From contig CABZOI010000007.1 in assembly GCA_902527245.1 (NCBI GenBank), positions 1-64,000 of the forward strand: 64,000 nt of DNA. The letters run 5' to 3'. The notes below the pieces were generated by a model. It made no database searches. It was not told the DNA's origin and saw only the letters and a list, made by a program, of their open reading frames with translations. Source of the stretch: an uncultured SAR92 cluster bacterium. Its GTDB lineage: Bacteria > Pseudomonadota > Gammaproteobacteria > Pseudomonadales > Porticoccaceae. The translations under genes were made by a program, and so were the position numbers. How positions within the stretch are numbered: the stretch's first letter is position 1; each line of letters opens with the position of its first letter. Below, in pieces: positions 29,614-38,847 of the stretch.

Positions 29614-31434
29614 ATGGCATTTGCGTCTAAGAGCTTTATTGATTCGCTTACCCAGCGCGCAGGAACCTATCAAATGATGGATTCTGACGGGGCTGTGTTG
29701 TATGTCGGAAAAGCCAAAAACCTGAAGAAGCGAGTCAGTAGTTATTTCCGAAAAAGTGGAATTTCTGCAAAAACTCGTGCACTAGTTAAAAGAATTGAGG
29801 ATATTGACATAACCGTCACTGAAACTGAGACTGAAGCACTTATTCTGGAGCAAAACTTAATAAAGAAGCATCGGCCTGCTTTTAATATTTTGATGCGAGA
29901 TGATAAGAGTTATCCATACATTTTATTGACCGATAAAGATCAATGGCCGAGATTATCATTTCATAGGGGCCCTAAAAAACACAAGGGTACTTATTTTGGC
30001 CCATATCCAAGTGTAAATTCAGTTCGAGATAGCATGTCGTTGCTTCAAAGAGTCTTTAAAGTGCGTCAATGTGAGGATTCTTTTTTTAAAAATCGATCAA
30101 GACCTTGTCTCCAATATCAAATAAATCGATGTTCGGGTCCTTGCGTGGATTTAGCGACAGAGGAGGATTACAAAACGAGTGTGGAGTTAACGCGAAAGTA
30201 CTTAGAGGGTAAATCTGATGAGATCACTAAGCAACTTGAGCAACAGATGGACCGAGCTTCAGATGAAATGCAGTATGAGCGCGCTGCTGAAGTGCGCGAT
30301 CAAATTAAGGCACTGCGTCAGGTTCAAGCACAGCAAGTTATAGAAAAAGGCAGAGGGATTATTGATGTAATTGCAGCCTCGCTAGAGCGTGGTCAGGCAT
30401 GCATTCATATTCTCTATATAAGGCAAGGCAGAATACTAGGGAGCAGGAGCTTTTATCCAAAAATACAATTGAGTGAGACAGTCGAGGATCTTCTATCTGA
30501 GTTTTTACCCCAGATTTATTTAAATGGACATGGGCGATCTGATATTCCAAAAGAGATCATCACCTCTAATAGTTTTGAGGGAGCAGATGCGCTAACAAAA
30601 GCACTAGAGCACTTAATCAATCGTAGCGTTAAAATAAAACATTCAGTTCGAGGAGCACGAGCGAAATGGATGGAGCTTGCAGCAAGAACGGCTAACCTTA
30701 ATCTCCAAGCAAGACTATTAAGCACTCAAACGGTTAATCAAAGGTTTGAATCTCTTAAAGATACACTTGGATTTGAGAGCACGCCGGAGAGAATTGAATG
30801 CTTTGATGTGAGTCACAGCAGCGGGGAATCCACTGTTGCCTCCTGTGTTGTTTTTGACTCTAACGGTCCAGTAAAAAATGATTATAGAAAATTTAACATA
30901 AAAGGCGTAAAAGCAAATGATGATTATGCCGCTATGAAACAAGCATTAGAAAGACGGTACAAACGACTGGTAAATGGTGAAGGACAAATGCCCGATATTT
31001 TGTTAATAGATGGTGGAAAGGGGCAGTTGAGCGTTGCAAAGACTGCACTCGCCGAATTGGGTGTTGTGGGTGTCACTATAATTGGTGTTGCTAAGGGTAC
31101 GACGCGAAAAGCTGGTTTTGAAACGCTCATATTTGCGGAAACAAATCATGTTATAACAGATCCAGATCAAGCAGCTTTGCATTTAATTCAACAAATCAGA
31201 GATGAAGCGCATCGATTCGCAATTAGCGGCCATAAGCAACAAAGGGATAAAAAAAGGCGAATCTCTGCACTTGAGGGTATTCCGGGTGTCGGGCCGAAGA
31301 GAAGACGTGATCTATTAAAGCATTTCGGTGGTATCGTTGAGGTTAAAAAGGCGAGTGTGGCTGATCTTATGAAGGTTTCGAATATAAATAAACAAGTTGC
31401 TGAGTCAATATATGCTGAACTCTGTGAAGAATGA
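29614..31434 (+). CDS. uvrC: Excinuclease ABC subunit C
   Basis: 606 residues. The N-terminal GIY-YIG nuclease has AGTYQMMD and LYVGKAKNLKKR. A cysteine-containing segment (RPCLQYQINRCSGPC), the UVR motif, the RNase H-like 5' nuclease domain (ECFDVSHSSGE, LLIDGGKGQL) and two C-terminal helix-hairpin-helix motifs (ALEGIPGVGPKRRRDLLKHFG) follow. It makes both incisions in nucleotide excision repair with UvrB. pgsA follows after 41 bases, the conserved gammaproteobacterial uvrC-pgsA arrangement. Confidence 0.98.
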   Translation: MAFASKSFIDSLTQRAGTYQMMDSDGAVLYVGKAKNLKKRVSSYFRKSGISAKTRALVKRIEDIDITVTETETEALILEQNLIKKHRPAFNILMRDDKSYPYILLTDKDQWPRLSFHRGPKKHKGTYFGPYPSVNSVRDSMSLLQRVFKVRQCEDSFFKNRSRPCLQYQINRCSGPCVDLATEEDYKTSVELTRKYLEGKSDEITKQLEQQMDRASDEMQYERAAEVRDQIKALRQVQAQQVIEKGRGIIDVIAASLERGQACIHILYIRQGRILGSRSFYPKIQLSETVEDLLSEFLPQIYLNGHGRSDIPKEIITSNSFEGADALTKALEHLINRSVKIKHSVRGARAKWMELAARTANLNLQARLLSTQTVNQRFESLKDTLGFESTPERIECFDVSHSSGESTVASCVVFDSNGPVKNDYRKFNIKGVKANDDYAAMKQALERRYKRLVNGEGQMPDILLIDGGKGQLSVAKTALAELGVVGVTIIGVAKGTTRKAGFETLIFAETNHVITDPDQAALHLIQQIRDEAHRFAISGHKQQRDKKRRISALEGIPGVGPKRRRDLLKHFGGIVEVKKASVADLMKVSNINKQVAESIYAELCEE

Positions 31435-31475
31435 ACGTATATTAGATTATTAAATTCAATAGAAATAACCCTGAT

Positions 31476-32033
31476 ATGTGGAATTTGCCAAACAAAATAA
31501 CTCTAATAAGAATACTGATGATTCCCATTTTTATAATAGTGTATTACCTCCCATTAGAGTGGAATCATATTATCTCAGCAATAATTTTCGCAGTTGCTGC
31601 ATTGACTGACTGGGTAGATGGTTTTATTGCAAGAAAATATGACATGGTGACAAAATTTGGTGAATTTTTAGATCCGCTTGCAGATAAATTAATTGTTGTT
31701 GCAGCACTTGCACTTCTACTTGAGGTTTACGCGACTCCATGGTTTGCAATTCCTGCGATCTTAATTATTGGAAGAGAATTGGTGATCTCCGGTTTAAGGG
31801 AATGGATGGCGAAAATAGAATTATCGAGTAAGGTGAAAGTATCCATGATTGGAAAAGTTAAGACATGGGTGCAGATGATTGCTATTGCTGTGTTATTAAT
31901 TGCGTCAAATCAATATTTATTCTTCACATCTTTAGGTTTCATTCTAATTTATGCTGCAGCTTTTATGTCAGTATGGTCAATGATCCATTATTTAAAACAG
32001 GCTTGGCCTCAATTAATGGGTAACGGTGACTAA
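31476..32033 (+). CDS. pgsA: CDP-diacylglycerol-glycerol-3-phosphate 3-phosphatidyltransferase
   Basis: 185 residues with four or five membrane helices. The CDP-alcohol phosphotransferase motif D-G-x2-A-R-x8-G-x3-D-x3-D is seen as DGFIARKYDM through GEFLDPLADK. It makes phosphatidylglycerol-phosphate, the committed step to phosphatidylglycerol and cardiolipin. The opening MWNLPNKITLIRI is typical of PgsA. tRNA genes follow, as in E. coli. Confidence 0.97.
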   Translation: MWNLPNKITLIRILMIPIFIIVYYLPLEWNHIISAIIFAVAALTDWVDGFIARKYDMVTKFGEFLDPLADKLIVVAALALLLEVYATPWFAIPAILIIGRELVISGLREWMAKIELSSKVKVSMIGKVKTWVQMIAIAVLLIASNQYLFFTSLGFILIYAAAFMSVWSMIHYLKQAWPQLMGNGD

Positions 32034-32036
32034 GAG

Positions 32037-32064
32037 TTGATTATTTAAGTTTACCGCATACAAT
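32037..32064 (+). promoter_or_regulatory. Promoter of tRNA-Cys
   Basis: TTGATT (32037-32042), a 16-base spacer and TACAAT (32059-32064) lie 28 bases before the tRNA-Cys 5' end. Confidence 0.5.
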
Positions 32065-32092
32065 ACAGAGCCTTGCACAATGGCTCATTTAA

Positions 32093-32167
<75 letters not shown>

Positions 32168-32266
32168 ATATCTTCAATGATAAGTTATTAACATCAAATT
32201 TGATGGCTCAAAAAGTAAATCAATCATCATTGAAACTCATCCGTTAAAGTGGTTACTTTTTTTACT

Positions 32267-32296
32267 TTGAAGGGTATACTTCCGGGTCAATATTAA
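32267..32296 (+). promoter_or_regulatory. Candidate promoter of tRNA-Leu(UAA) and the subtilase gene
   Basis: TTGAAG (32267-32272), an 18-base spacer and TATTAA (32291-32296) lie 24 bases before the tRNA. The rest of the 153-base gap between the tRNAs shows only a T-rich tract. Confidence 0.4.
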
Positions 32297-32319
32297 TGGC
32301 TAGACAGATCCAATAATAT

Positions 32320-32406
32320 GCCCGGGTGGCGAAATTGGTAGACGCAAGGGACTTAAAATCCCTCGGTGGCAACACCGTGCCGGTTCAAGTCCGGCCCCGG
32401 GCACCA
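32320..32406 (+). tRNA. tRNA-Leu (anticodon UAA)
   Basis: 87 bases with encoded CCA (32404-32406). The acceptor stem pairs GCCCGGG with CCCGGGC, the anticodon loop is CTTAAAA, giving UAA, and a long variable arm is present. It corresponds to leuZ downstream of cysT in E. coli. The next coding region starts only nine bases after its CCA. Confidence 0.98.
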
Positions 32407-32415
32407 TCAAAGAAA

Positions 32416-34152
32416 ATGAAACAAGTACACTATTTAGTTTTATCTCTCTCTGTGTGTGTAATGATAAGTACATATGGTTCAGACCAGAGCTTGTCTCTCA
32501 GCGAGGTCTTTGACATCATCGCTCAGTCAAAAAAGATTGAAGAACCATTATTCGCAGAGATCTCTGATCTGAGAGACGACAGCAGATCTTCCGTTGATGA
32601 ATTAAGTTTTAATATTTTAATTGAGCCCAAGAAATATTTTGATGACTCAACTAAAAGAAAGTCGTTAGGCCAGAGTGATGAGCAGAAATTAAAATCACAG
32701 ATACTCGCAGTGATTGAAAAATCTGAAAATGTCCAGGTTGTGAGAACATTCAAATCGATTAATATGATTGCGGCAGTTTCGAATTTGAAAGGTATCAGTG
32801 AACTTTCCAAGTTAGAATCCACTGCATACATTGGTCAAGACGTTGGTGGAGAGGGTGGTTTGAATGAGGCATTACCTCAGATTAATGTTGATCAAGTTTA
32901 CTCGGAGTATGGTCTTACGGGTAAGGATATTCATATTGCTGTCTTGGACACTGGAATTGATACGGATCATGCTGACTTATCTGATTCTGTTGAGTCACAA
33001 GTCTGCTTTGCTGATTTTTGTCCAAATGGTGCGGATAATGCTGAGGATGACAACGGTCATGGAACTCATGTCTCGGGGATAATTAGTTCAGCAGGAATTT
33101 CATCTTCGGCAGGTGTAGCGCGTAATACCCGAATCCACGCTATTAAAGTCCTTGATAGCTCAAATGGTTTTAGTTCTTCATCCATAATTATCGAGGCACT
33201 TGATCATATCATTAATAATTTACCTCAAGTTAATCTCGTAAATATGAGTTTAGGTACTTTTGACAGATTCGAATCGTTTTGTGATCAACAAAATATATAC
33301 ACGCGAGCATTTGCAACTGCCATAAACACTTTGCGTGACAGGGGAACTTTAAGTTTTGTCGCATCGATGAATAATGCGTCATCCAATTCAATCTCAGCGC
33401 CGGCATGCATATCCAATGCCATCAGCGTTGGTGCGGTATGGGACAGTAACCCTTCATCATTCAGTGGCTCATGTTTTGAATCTAATCCTGTGGCTGATGA
33501 AATGGCGTGTTTCAGCAATTCGAGTGTTGCTCTTGACATTCTTGCTCCGGGAAGCCCCATTCGAGCAGCTCGAATGAACGGTGGATCAGTAAATTACTCA
33601 GGAACATCAATGGCAACTCCCATGGGTGTTGGCTGCGCAGCTTTGTTAATGGAGCGATCTAATAATTTAACGGCGAATCAGATTGAGTCCTTACTTAAAA
33701 ATAGCACAGAAGTGTATCGCTCAGATCCTCTGGGACGTGAATTTCCTAGAATCGATTGCCTAGCCTCAATTGAGGCAATTCCAAACCCAGCTGAACCGTT
33801 AACTAATCTAGATATAGATGGAAATAGTCGCTTCGATGCATTATCGGATGGACTGATTCTTCTCAGGTTAATGTTTGGTTTAACTGGTCAATCGTTGACT
33901 AACGGTGTTACAGCACCTGACGCAAACTTTGTCTATTCAGGTGATCTAATCCAGAGATTTGATTCAACTGGTTTACTTCTTGATATCGATGATGATAAGT
34001 CAATCGATGCGCTTACTGATGGCTTAATGATCCTTCGATATTTATTTGGTATTCGAGGAGAAAGCTTGAGTTCGAATGCATTATCCTCCAATGCCGAGAG
34101 GACAGCGACTAGTGAGTTGGAAGGATATTTACAAACCTTAATTAATCAGTAG
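32416..34152 (+). CDS. Secreted subtilisin-like (S8) protease with C-terminal dockerin-like pair
   Basis: 578 residues. A signal peptide (about residues 1-22) and an I9-like propeptide region precede the S8 catalytic domain. The triad is Asp178 (AVLDTGIDTDHADL), His215 (NGHGTHVSG) and Ser398 (SGTSMATPMG). From base 33805 the C-terminus carries two EF-hand-like repeats (LDIDGNSRFDALSDG, LDIDDDKSIDALTDG, each followed by an LxRxxFGxxG helix), spaced by about 30 residues. The start is taken at 32416; reading further upstream would translate tRNA-Leu. The leader would be only nine bases if the tRNA is excised. It probably degrades proteins outside the cell. Confidence 0.88.
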   Translation: MKQVHYLVLSLSVCVMISTYGSDQSLSLSEVFDIIAQSKKIEEPLFAEISDLRDDSRSSVDELSFNILIEPKKYFDDSTKRKSLGQSDEQKLKSQILAVIEKSENVQVVRTFKSINMIAAVSNLKGISELSKLESTAYIGQDVGGEGGLNEALPQINVDQVYSEYGLTGKDIHIAVLDTGIDTDHADLSDSVESQVCFADFCPNGADNAEDDNGHGTHVSGIISSAGISSSAGVARNTRIHAIKVLDSSNGFSSSSIIIEALDHIINNLPQVNLVNMSLGTFDRFESFCDQQNIYTRAFATAINTLRDRGTLSFVASMNNASSNSISAPACISNAISVGAVWDSNPSSFSGSCFESNPVADEMACFSNSSVALDILAPGSPIRAARMNGGSVNYSGTSMATPMGVGCAALLMERSNNLTANQIESLLKNSTEVYRSDPLGREFPRIDCLASIEAIPNPAEPLTNLDIDGNSRFDALSDGLILLRLMFGLTGQSLTNGVTAPDANFVYSGDLIQRFDSTGLLLDIDDDKSIDALTDGLMILRYLFGIRGESLSSNALSSNAERTATSELEGYLQTLINQ

Positions 34153-34163
34153 CTAGAGCAATT

Positions 34164-34751
34164 CTATTTTTTAATCGCTTCGACACCAATCCTGAGAGCA
34201 ACCTCCATTTTGAAGCCTAACCTTTTTGCATAGTCAACTCCAAAATCGTCTCTCATGATGTTTCCGTACGCGTCTGCGCCACAAACTTGCTTGAGTTTGA
34301 ATGGGTGAAGTCTACATTTGAATGACTTTATATCGAGATCAACAGGTTTAGTCACTCCGTGAAGTGTTAAGTTTCCTTTCACCTTGGTTGGCGCACCATC
34401 AATAAAGTCAGTGAGATTTCCTTTATATACTGCTTCTGGATATTTCTCTACGTCAAACATATCAGAGTTTTTGGCATGCTTGTTCATACCTTCATGCCCA
34501 AAATCTATTGTAGACATATCCATAATTACATTTACAGAACCAGTCTCTTTGTCTTTATCTAGAACAATTTCACCAGAAGTCGAGTTAATTTTTCCGCGCC
34601 AAAGTGATAATCCACCCATGTGATCTGCTTCGAAAGCTGGAAAGGTGTGGCTTGAATCAATTTCGTACGTTATTGGCTTAGCTTGAGTAAAAGAAATACA
34701 AAAGGGGCTAAGTAAAACCAATGAGATAAGTATAGAGAGATTCTTTTTCAT
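34164..34751 (-). CDS. YceI family periplasmic protein
   Basis: 195 residues. A Sec signal peptide (MKKNLSILISLVLLSPFCIS, cleavage near QAKP) precedes a YceI lipocalin-like barrel with the family segments YEIDSSHTFPAFEADHMGG, FDVEKYPEAVYKG and LTLHGVTKPVDL. Members bind isoprenoid or quinone-like lipids in the periplasm; the ligand here is unknown. It is convergent with the subtilase (11 bases between stops) and divergent from the dockerin-esterase. Confidence 0.9.
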   Translation of the reverse strand: MKKNLSILISLVLLSPFCISFTQAKPITYEIDSSHTFPAFEADHMGGLSLWRGKINSTSGEIVLDKDKETGSVNVIMDMSTIDFGHEGMNKHAKNSDMFDVEKYPEAVYKGNLTDFIDGAPTKVKGNLTLHGVTKPVDLDIKSFKCRLHPFKLKQVCGADAYGNIMRDDFGVDYAKRLGFKMEVALRIGVEAIKK

Positions 34752-34865
34752 GATATTTACCCGAAGAAATTTGCAATGTGTTTTAATACGGCATCAAGGT
34801 CAGAGTAGTTCTAACCTATAAAGTGCGATTTTCATTTTAACAATAATTAAATCTTAAAGTGTTAC

Positions 34866-36134
34866 ATGTTTATGAGAAATATCACGTTATTTCTTTTTTG
34901 GTGGTCTCTATTTTTTTCCATCTCAACCTCAAGCGCAGATAATGAAATCAATTTAGATATTGATGAAAATGGCGAGTATGACGCACTTTCCGATGGTCTA
35001 CTGATTATCAGATATTTATTTGGTCTCACGGGTGATGATTTAGTTTCAGGTATTCTAGGATCAAACTCATTAGTGGTTGAATCTATAGAGATAAAATCTA
35101 AACTTGATTCAATGCGATCCCATCTTGATGTTGATGAAAACGGATCAGTGGATGCATTGACTGATGGTCTTTTGATTCTCCGATATTTATTTGGTTTGCG
35201 CGGCGATTCTTTAGTGACACAAGTTATAGGCACAGGTGCCGCAAGAAATTCTTCAGAGAGTATTGAAGATTATGTAAAAAGCATAATGCCTAGCATTACT
35301 TTGATTGAGGGAAATCAAGGCTCTGGCGTATTCTCTTTCAGGAATTCTCAAGTGATAAATGGCCAAACAATTAATGTATTTTGTCACATTCCAGACAGTC
35401 TAAATTCATCAACGCCAATATTATTCGTGTTTCATGGAGGTGGTCGAAATGCATCAGATTATCGAAATGCTTTTGTCGAGGATGCTGATGAGAAAGGATT
35501 CATCGTAATCGCTCCTGAATTTTCTTCATCATTGTTTCCAGGAGGTGATGGATATAATTTAGGCAATGTTTTTGTCGATGGAGATAATCCAACCTCATCA
35601 TCTTTAAATGATGAATCAGAATGGCTTTTTTCTGTTATTGAGCCTCTTTATGATTTTGTAAAAGTAAGATTGGAAAATACAACGTCGAGTTATTCAATTT
35701 TTGGTTTTTCTGCTGGCGGTCAAGTAACCCATAGAATGTTATTTTTTAAACCCAATGCTCGCGTGGGCCATTATATTTCCTCTGGATCGGGTTGGTATAC
35801 GACAATGAACAGTGATTTATCTTTTCCATATGGATTTAAAAATAGTCCACTAGAAAATTCCAACTTTGAATCTCATTTAGGACAAAAGATGACAATTTTA
35901 ATCGGTGATCAAGATAATGATCCTAATGCAGCAAGTTTACGACGAAATAATATTGTTGATCAGCAAGGTCGAAATCGATTTGACAGGGCAGTGTATTTCT
36001 TTGAACAGGCACAAGACATAGCCGAGGAGCTTCAGTCAGAGTTTAATTGGAGTTTTGAGATTCTTGAGAATACAGCGCATGATTACGTTGCTGCCTCCAG
36101 GCGCGCTGCTGAAATCCTATTTACAGACGATTAA
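34866..36134 (+). CDS. Secreted esterase (alpha/beta hydrolase) with N-terminal dockerin-like pair
   Basis: 422 residues. A signal peptide ending near STSSA is followed directly by two EF-hand-like repeats (LDIDENGEYDALSDG and LDVDENGSVDALTDG) at about 34945-35285, the same pair as at the C-terminus of the subtilase. The alpha/beta hydrolase domain has an oxyanion strand LFVFHGGGRNASDY, nucleophile GFSAGG, and a candidate catalytic His in ENTAHDY. The fold resembles PHB-depolymerase/feruloyl-esterase (LpqC-like) proteins. The substrate cannot be read from sequence. Start could be the ATG at 34866 or the one two codons later; no ribosome-binding site decides. Confidence 0.82.
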   Translation: MFMRNITLFLFWWSLFFSISTSSADNEINLDIDENGEYDALSDGLLIIRYLFGLTGDDLVSGILGSNSLVVESIEIKSKLDSMRSHLDVDENGSVDALTDGLLILRYLFGLRGDSLVTQVIGTGAARNSSESIEDYVKSIMPSITLIEGNQGSGVFSFRNSQVINGQTINVFCHIPDSLNSSTPILFVFHGGGRNASDYRNAFVEDADEKGFIVIAPEFSSSLFPGGDGYNLGNVFVDGDNPTSSSLNDESEWLFSVIEPLYDFVKVRLENTTSSYSIFGFSAGGQVTHRMLFFKPNARVGHYISSGSGWYTTMNSDLSFPYGFKNSPLENSNFESHLGQKMTILIGDQDNDPNAASLRRNNIVDQQGRNRFDRAVYFFEQAQDIAEELQSEFNWSFEILENTAHDYVAASRRAAEILFTDD

Positions 36135-37102
36135 TCTTTACTCAGGAGCAGGGTCAACGGCATATCTAATCGTTTTCTCCACTCTTTAGGATAATGACCA
36201 GCACCCTCAATCTTTTTAGTGATCCAATCCTCTCCATAAGAGTATCCATGCAGTCTCATTACCTCATCCATATCATTTTGATAAGGCTCATAATTTTCAT
36301 CCATCCATCCCGTTCCAAAATCAAAATAGATTTTGTGCGACCCAGCTTTTGGCCAATTTTCTTTATACCAATCAATTTCAGCGCCTTTACCAATAGTCCA
36401 ATCTGTTGAGAGGCATGCGGCGCCACCGAATATCTCGGGATACTCAGAGATTGCGTATGACGAAATGAGTCCCCCCATACTCGAACCCATAATAAACGTA
36501 TTTTCTTGATCAGGTAATGTTTGGTAGTTCTCGTCAATATAGGGTTTTAATTCGTCGATAATAAATTTTAAATAATTATCAGAGATACTTTGTTCAGGGC
36601 TAAAGCCTGAATCCCCAATTTCTGAAATGTATTTATTTGAACCTGTTATTGGTTTTTTGGGCATAAGTTCAATTGCTCTCTTACCATAGGTAACCCATAT
36701 GGACACGAGAATGGCTGGCCGAATTTTATCCTCCGAGACTAGTTTGGATATGCTGGCATCTACATCCCAGAAGATACCTCCCCATAACCAGTCTAATGGT
36801 TTGTATGATATTTTTGCATGTGGTGAGGTCTTCTTGTTAAACATCATCTGTCCATCATGCAAATAAATTACTGGATATTTTTTGTCAGGATTTTCGTAGT
36901 AGCCTTCGGGAAGCCATACATCGACCGGCCGTGATGAAATATTTTTTGATACGAAATTTTCATAATGGACAAAACTGCCTGTTTTGTAATCAGAATTTTG
37001 ATAAATGTCGACATTTATGACATAGATGAACCAGGCGAGTAAAAGTATAAAAACAAAAAACAAGAATTTAAAAATTGTGTTTTTGTTAATTAAATTTATC
37101 AC
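36131..37102 (-). CDS. Membrane-anchored esterase (putative esterase D/Fes-like alpha/beta hydrolase)
   Basis: 323 residues. An N-terminal hydrophobic helix (about residues 10-28) predicts an inner-membrane anchor or uncleaved signal. The PF00756-type hydrolase core has VIYLHDGQMMF, nucleophile MGSSMGG and candidate His in EGAGHYPKEW. The GTG start overlaps the stop of the ADP-ribosylglycohydrolase gene (GTGA), so the two are translationally coupled. Its stop overlaps the dockerin-esterase stop by four bases on the other strand. Relatives hydrolyse siderophore esters, acyl esters or S-formylglutathione; nothing here fixes the substrate. Confidence 0.82.
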   Translation of the reverse strand: MINLINKNTIFKFLFFVFILLLAWFIYVINVDIYQNSDYKTGSFVHYENFVSKNISSRPVDVWLPEGYYENPDKKYPVIYLHDGQMMFNKKTSPHAKISYKPLDWLWGGIFWDVDASISKLVSEDKIRPAILVSIWVTYGKRAIELMPKKPITGSNKYISEIGDSGFSPEQSISDNYLKFIIDELKPYIDENYQTLPDQENTFIMGSSMGGLISSYAISEYPEIFGGAACLSTDWTIGKGAEIDWYKENWPKAGSHKIYFDFGTGWMDENYEPYQNDMDEVMRLHGYSYGEDWITKKIEGAGHYPKEWRKRLDMPLTLLLSKD

Positions 37103-38730
37103 TTGCTCTCTACTTTTACTGCCTTTACGGGAATCATTCCTGGACTATAGAATCCCTCAAGTGTGTTTCCGTCAATAGCACCCGTAAATTCAACAACAAA
37201 ATCCCATCCACCTTTATCAATGGCATAGGAAAATTTCACATGAGGATGGCTATACTCACTTGATCTGAGAGGCGTTGCTTTATCCTGAACACCTCTTAAT
37301 TCGTTTATAAAGTCAATTGTTCCATTCTCAAAATTAAGAACTTGCTTTCCCCATTTCCCATCAATACTCCAAATTCCACCTACACTACTATCCAAAACAT
37401 AGGTTTCAACTTGATTTGTGGGATGCAAAATCTTATTGGCAACTTGAAGCGTGCGTTTCGCTAAGTTTGATATCTTATTCTCACTATGACGAGCTACGGC
37501 AGATTTAAGAGTATCATTAAAAACACCAGTCCATTTTTTTGGTAACTTTGAGGCGCCAAAAATGGCGCCTAAAACCGAGCCTACAGATGCACCTGTGCAA
37601 TCAGTATCCCAGCCACCTCTGACAGTATTGACTATTCCCGCCTCAAAATCATTAACGCCAAACCAAATACCCATAACAACGAGTGCCGCATTATTTATTG
37701 TGTGAACACCATGATAATGACCATAATTTTTGTTTATTTTTTCCCACACCTCTATCCAACCATTATGTGTTTTGCACCATTCCAATGTGTCTTTCACAGC
37801 TCTCGCAAGACGGCAATTTTTAGGTATTTCTCCAAGACCCGCATTAATAATTTGTTCAGCATCATCCAGAACAAATGCTGAAGAAATCATTGCAGCCACA
37901 AACATCTCGCCATAGATCCCATTTTTATCATGAGAGATTGCACCATCATAAAAGGCGAGTTCAGCTGCTTTTTCTGGCCAACCAGGAGCCGCATATCCAA
38001 AAGCATCAGCTCTAATTTGAGCTCCAATCCACTCTCTAAATGGGTTTCTATAGATTCCTGATTCGGGAGGTAAAATATCGAGAGCGAAATTCCGATAGGC
38101 TGAATACTCCGCTGTGCAGGCCATACCAAAAGGAAAATTTTCCATCCAATTCAGGGCCATAAGTTTTGAATTTAATTTGTCACCATGTCGCTCTAAGGCC
38201 AGTAAACCAAGGATGGTGTAATCCATGTCGTCGTCTCTGTCCATGAACTGGATGTTACCTTGGGTTGAGAACTTTTGACTTTTCATGATCCATTTTTCAT
38301 TAAAAGGAAAATAATCTTTCAATGAATCTAAGTTAGTCTCTACCAAATACTTGTCAATTTGATCTTTGCTCCAACCCTCCACTGGTTTGCCAAGTGCACA
38401 GCCTGCTGTCCGTCCAAGCCATGCTCCATAGATACGGTCAAAGAGCTCAACATCATTATAATTCAATGTATATTTTCTTTTAGAAATAGGTCTAGTATGT
38501 TTAATTTCATCTAAAGAGGAGGGTTCTTCATACGGGAAACTTCTTGAAACCGGAAGTTCCATGAGCTCATTGTAAAGGCTGATGAGATCAGCGTCATTGT
38601 CACGACACTCTAAGGCGGCGCTAATCCGAGGAGAGATTTCTGCAACGTCACATCCTTCTTCTTTTCTTTGATTTATTTCAGCAGTAATGAATTGTCTCTC
38701 TAGAGTTCTACCAGCATAAAAAAAACTCAT
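37099..38730 (-). CDS. ADP-ribosylglycohydrolase family protein with extra C-terminal beta domain
   Basis: 543 residues, much longer than the typical 300-residue ARH/DraG catalytic domain. The family core runs from RIYGAWLGRTAGCALGKPVEG (about residues 100-120) through the metal-binding acidic cluster DRDDDMDYTILGL to GGWDTDCTGASVGS. About 95 N-terminal residues and a C-terminal beta-rich segment of about 100 residues (GGIWSIDGKWGKQVLNF onwards) are additional. The start is the ATG at 38730, with GGAG eight bases upstream; an in-frame TTG at 38745 would put that signal inside the gene. No signal peptide, so cytoplasmic. Some family members act in sugar or nucleoside catabolism rather than on ADP-ribosylated protein. 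Confidence 0.85.
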   Translation of the reverse strand: MSFFYAGRTLERQFITAEINQRKEEGCDVAEISPRISAALECRDNDADLISLYNELMELPVSRSFPYEEPSSLDEIKHTRPISKRKYTLNYNDVELFDRIYGAWLGRTAGCALGKPVEGWSKDQIDKYLVETNLDSLKDYFPFNEKWIMKSQKFSTQGNIQFMDRDDDMDYTILGLLALERHGDKLNSKLMALNWMENFPFGMACTAEYSAYRNFALDILPPESGIYRNPFREWIGAQIRADAFGYAAPGWPEKAAELAFYDGAISHDKNGIYGEMFVAAMISSAFVLDDAEQIINAGLGEIPKNCRLARAVKDTLEWCKTHNGWIEVWEKINKNYGHYHGVHTINNAALVVMGIWFGVNDFEAGIVNTVRGGWDTDCTGASVGSVLGAIFGASKLPKKWTGVFNDTLKSAVARHSENKISNLAKRTLQVANKILHPTNQVETYVLDSSVGGIWSIDGKWGKQVLNFENGTIDFINELRGVQDKATPLRSSEYSHPHVKFSYAIDKGGWDFVVEFTGAIDGNTLEGFYSPGMIPVKAVKVESK

Positions 38731-38847
38731 GTTTATGTTCTCCAATTTTATATTATCGGCAATTCTTCATGCCTGTTTATAGAATGTCATAGTAATGAAA
38801 AGTATACTAAAGATCATTGACCCGTATTATTAATCACCCTTTTTTTG

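Noticed and set aside
32326-32415. Apparent N-terminal extension of the subtilase (MAKLVDARDLKS...)
   Set aside because: It is tRNA-Leu(UAA) in translation, a common misannotation. The signal peptide starts at the ATG at 32416.
38803-38808. TATACT as a -10 element of the CotH gene
   Set aside because: No -35 hexamer at an acceptable spacing was found.
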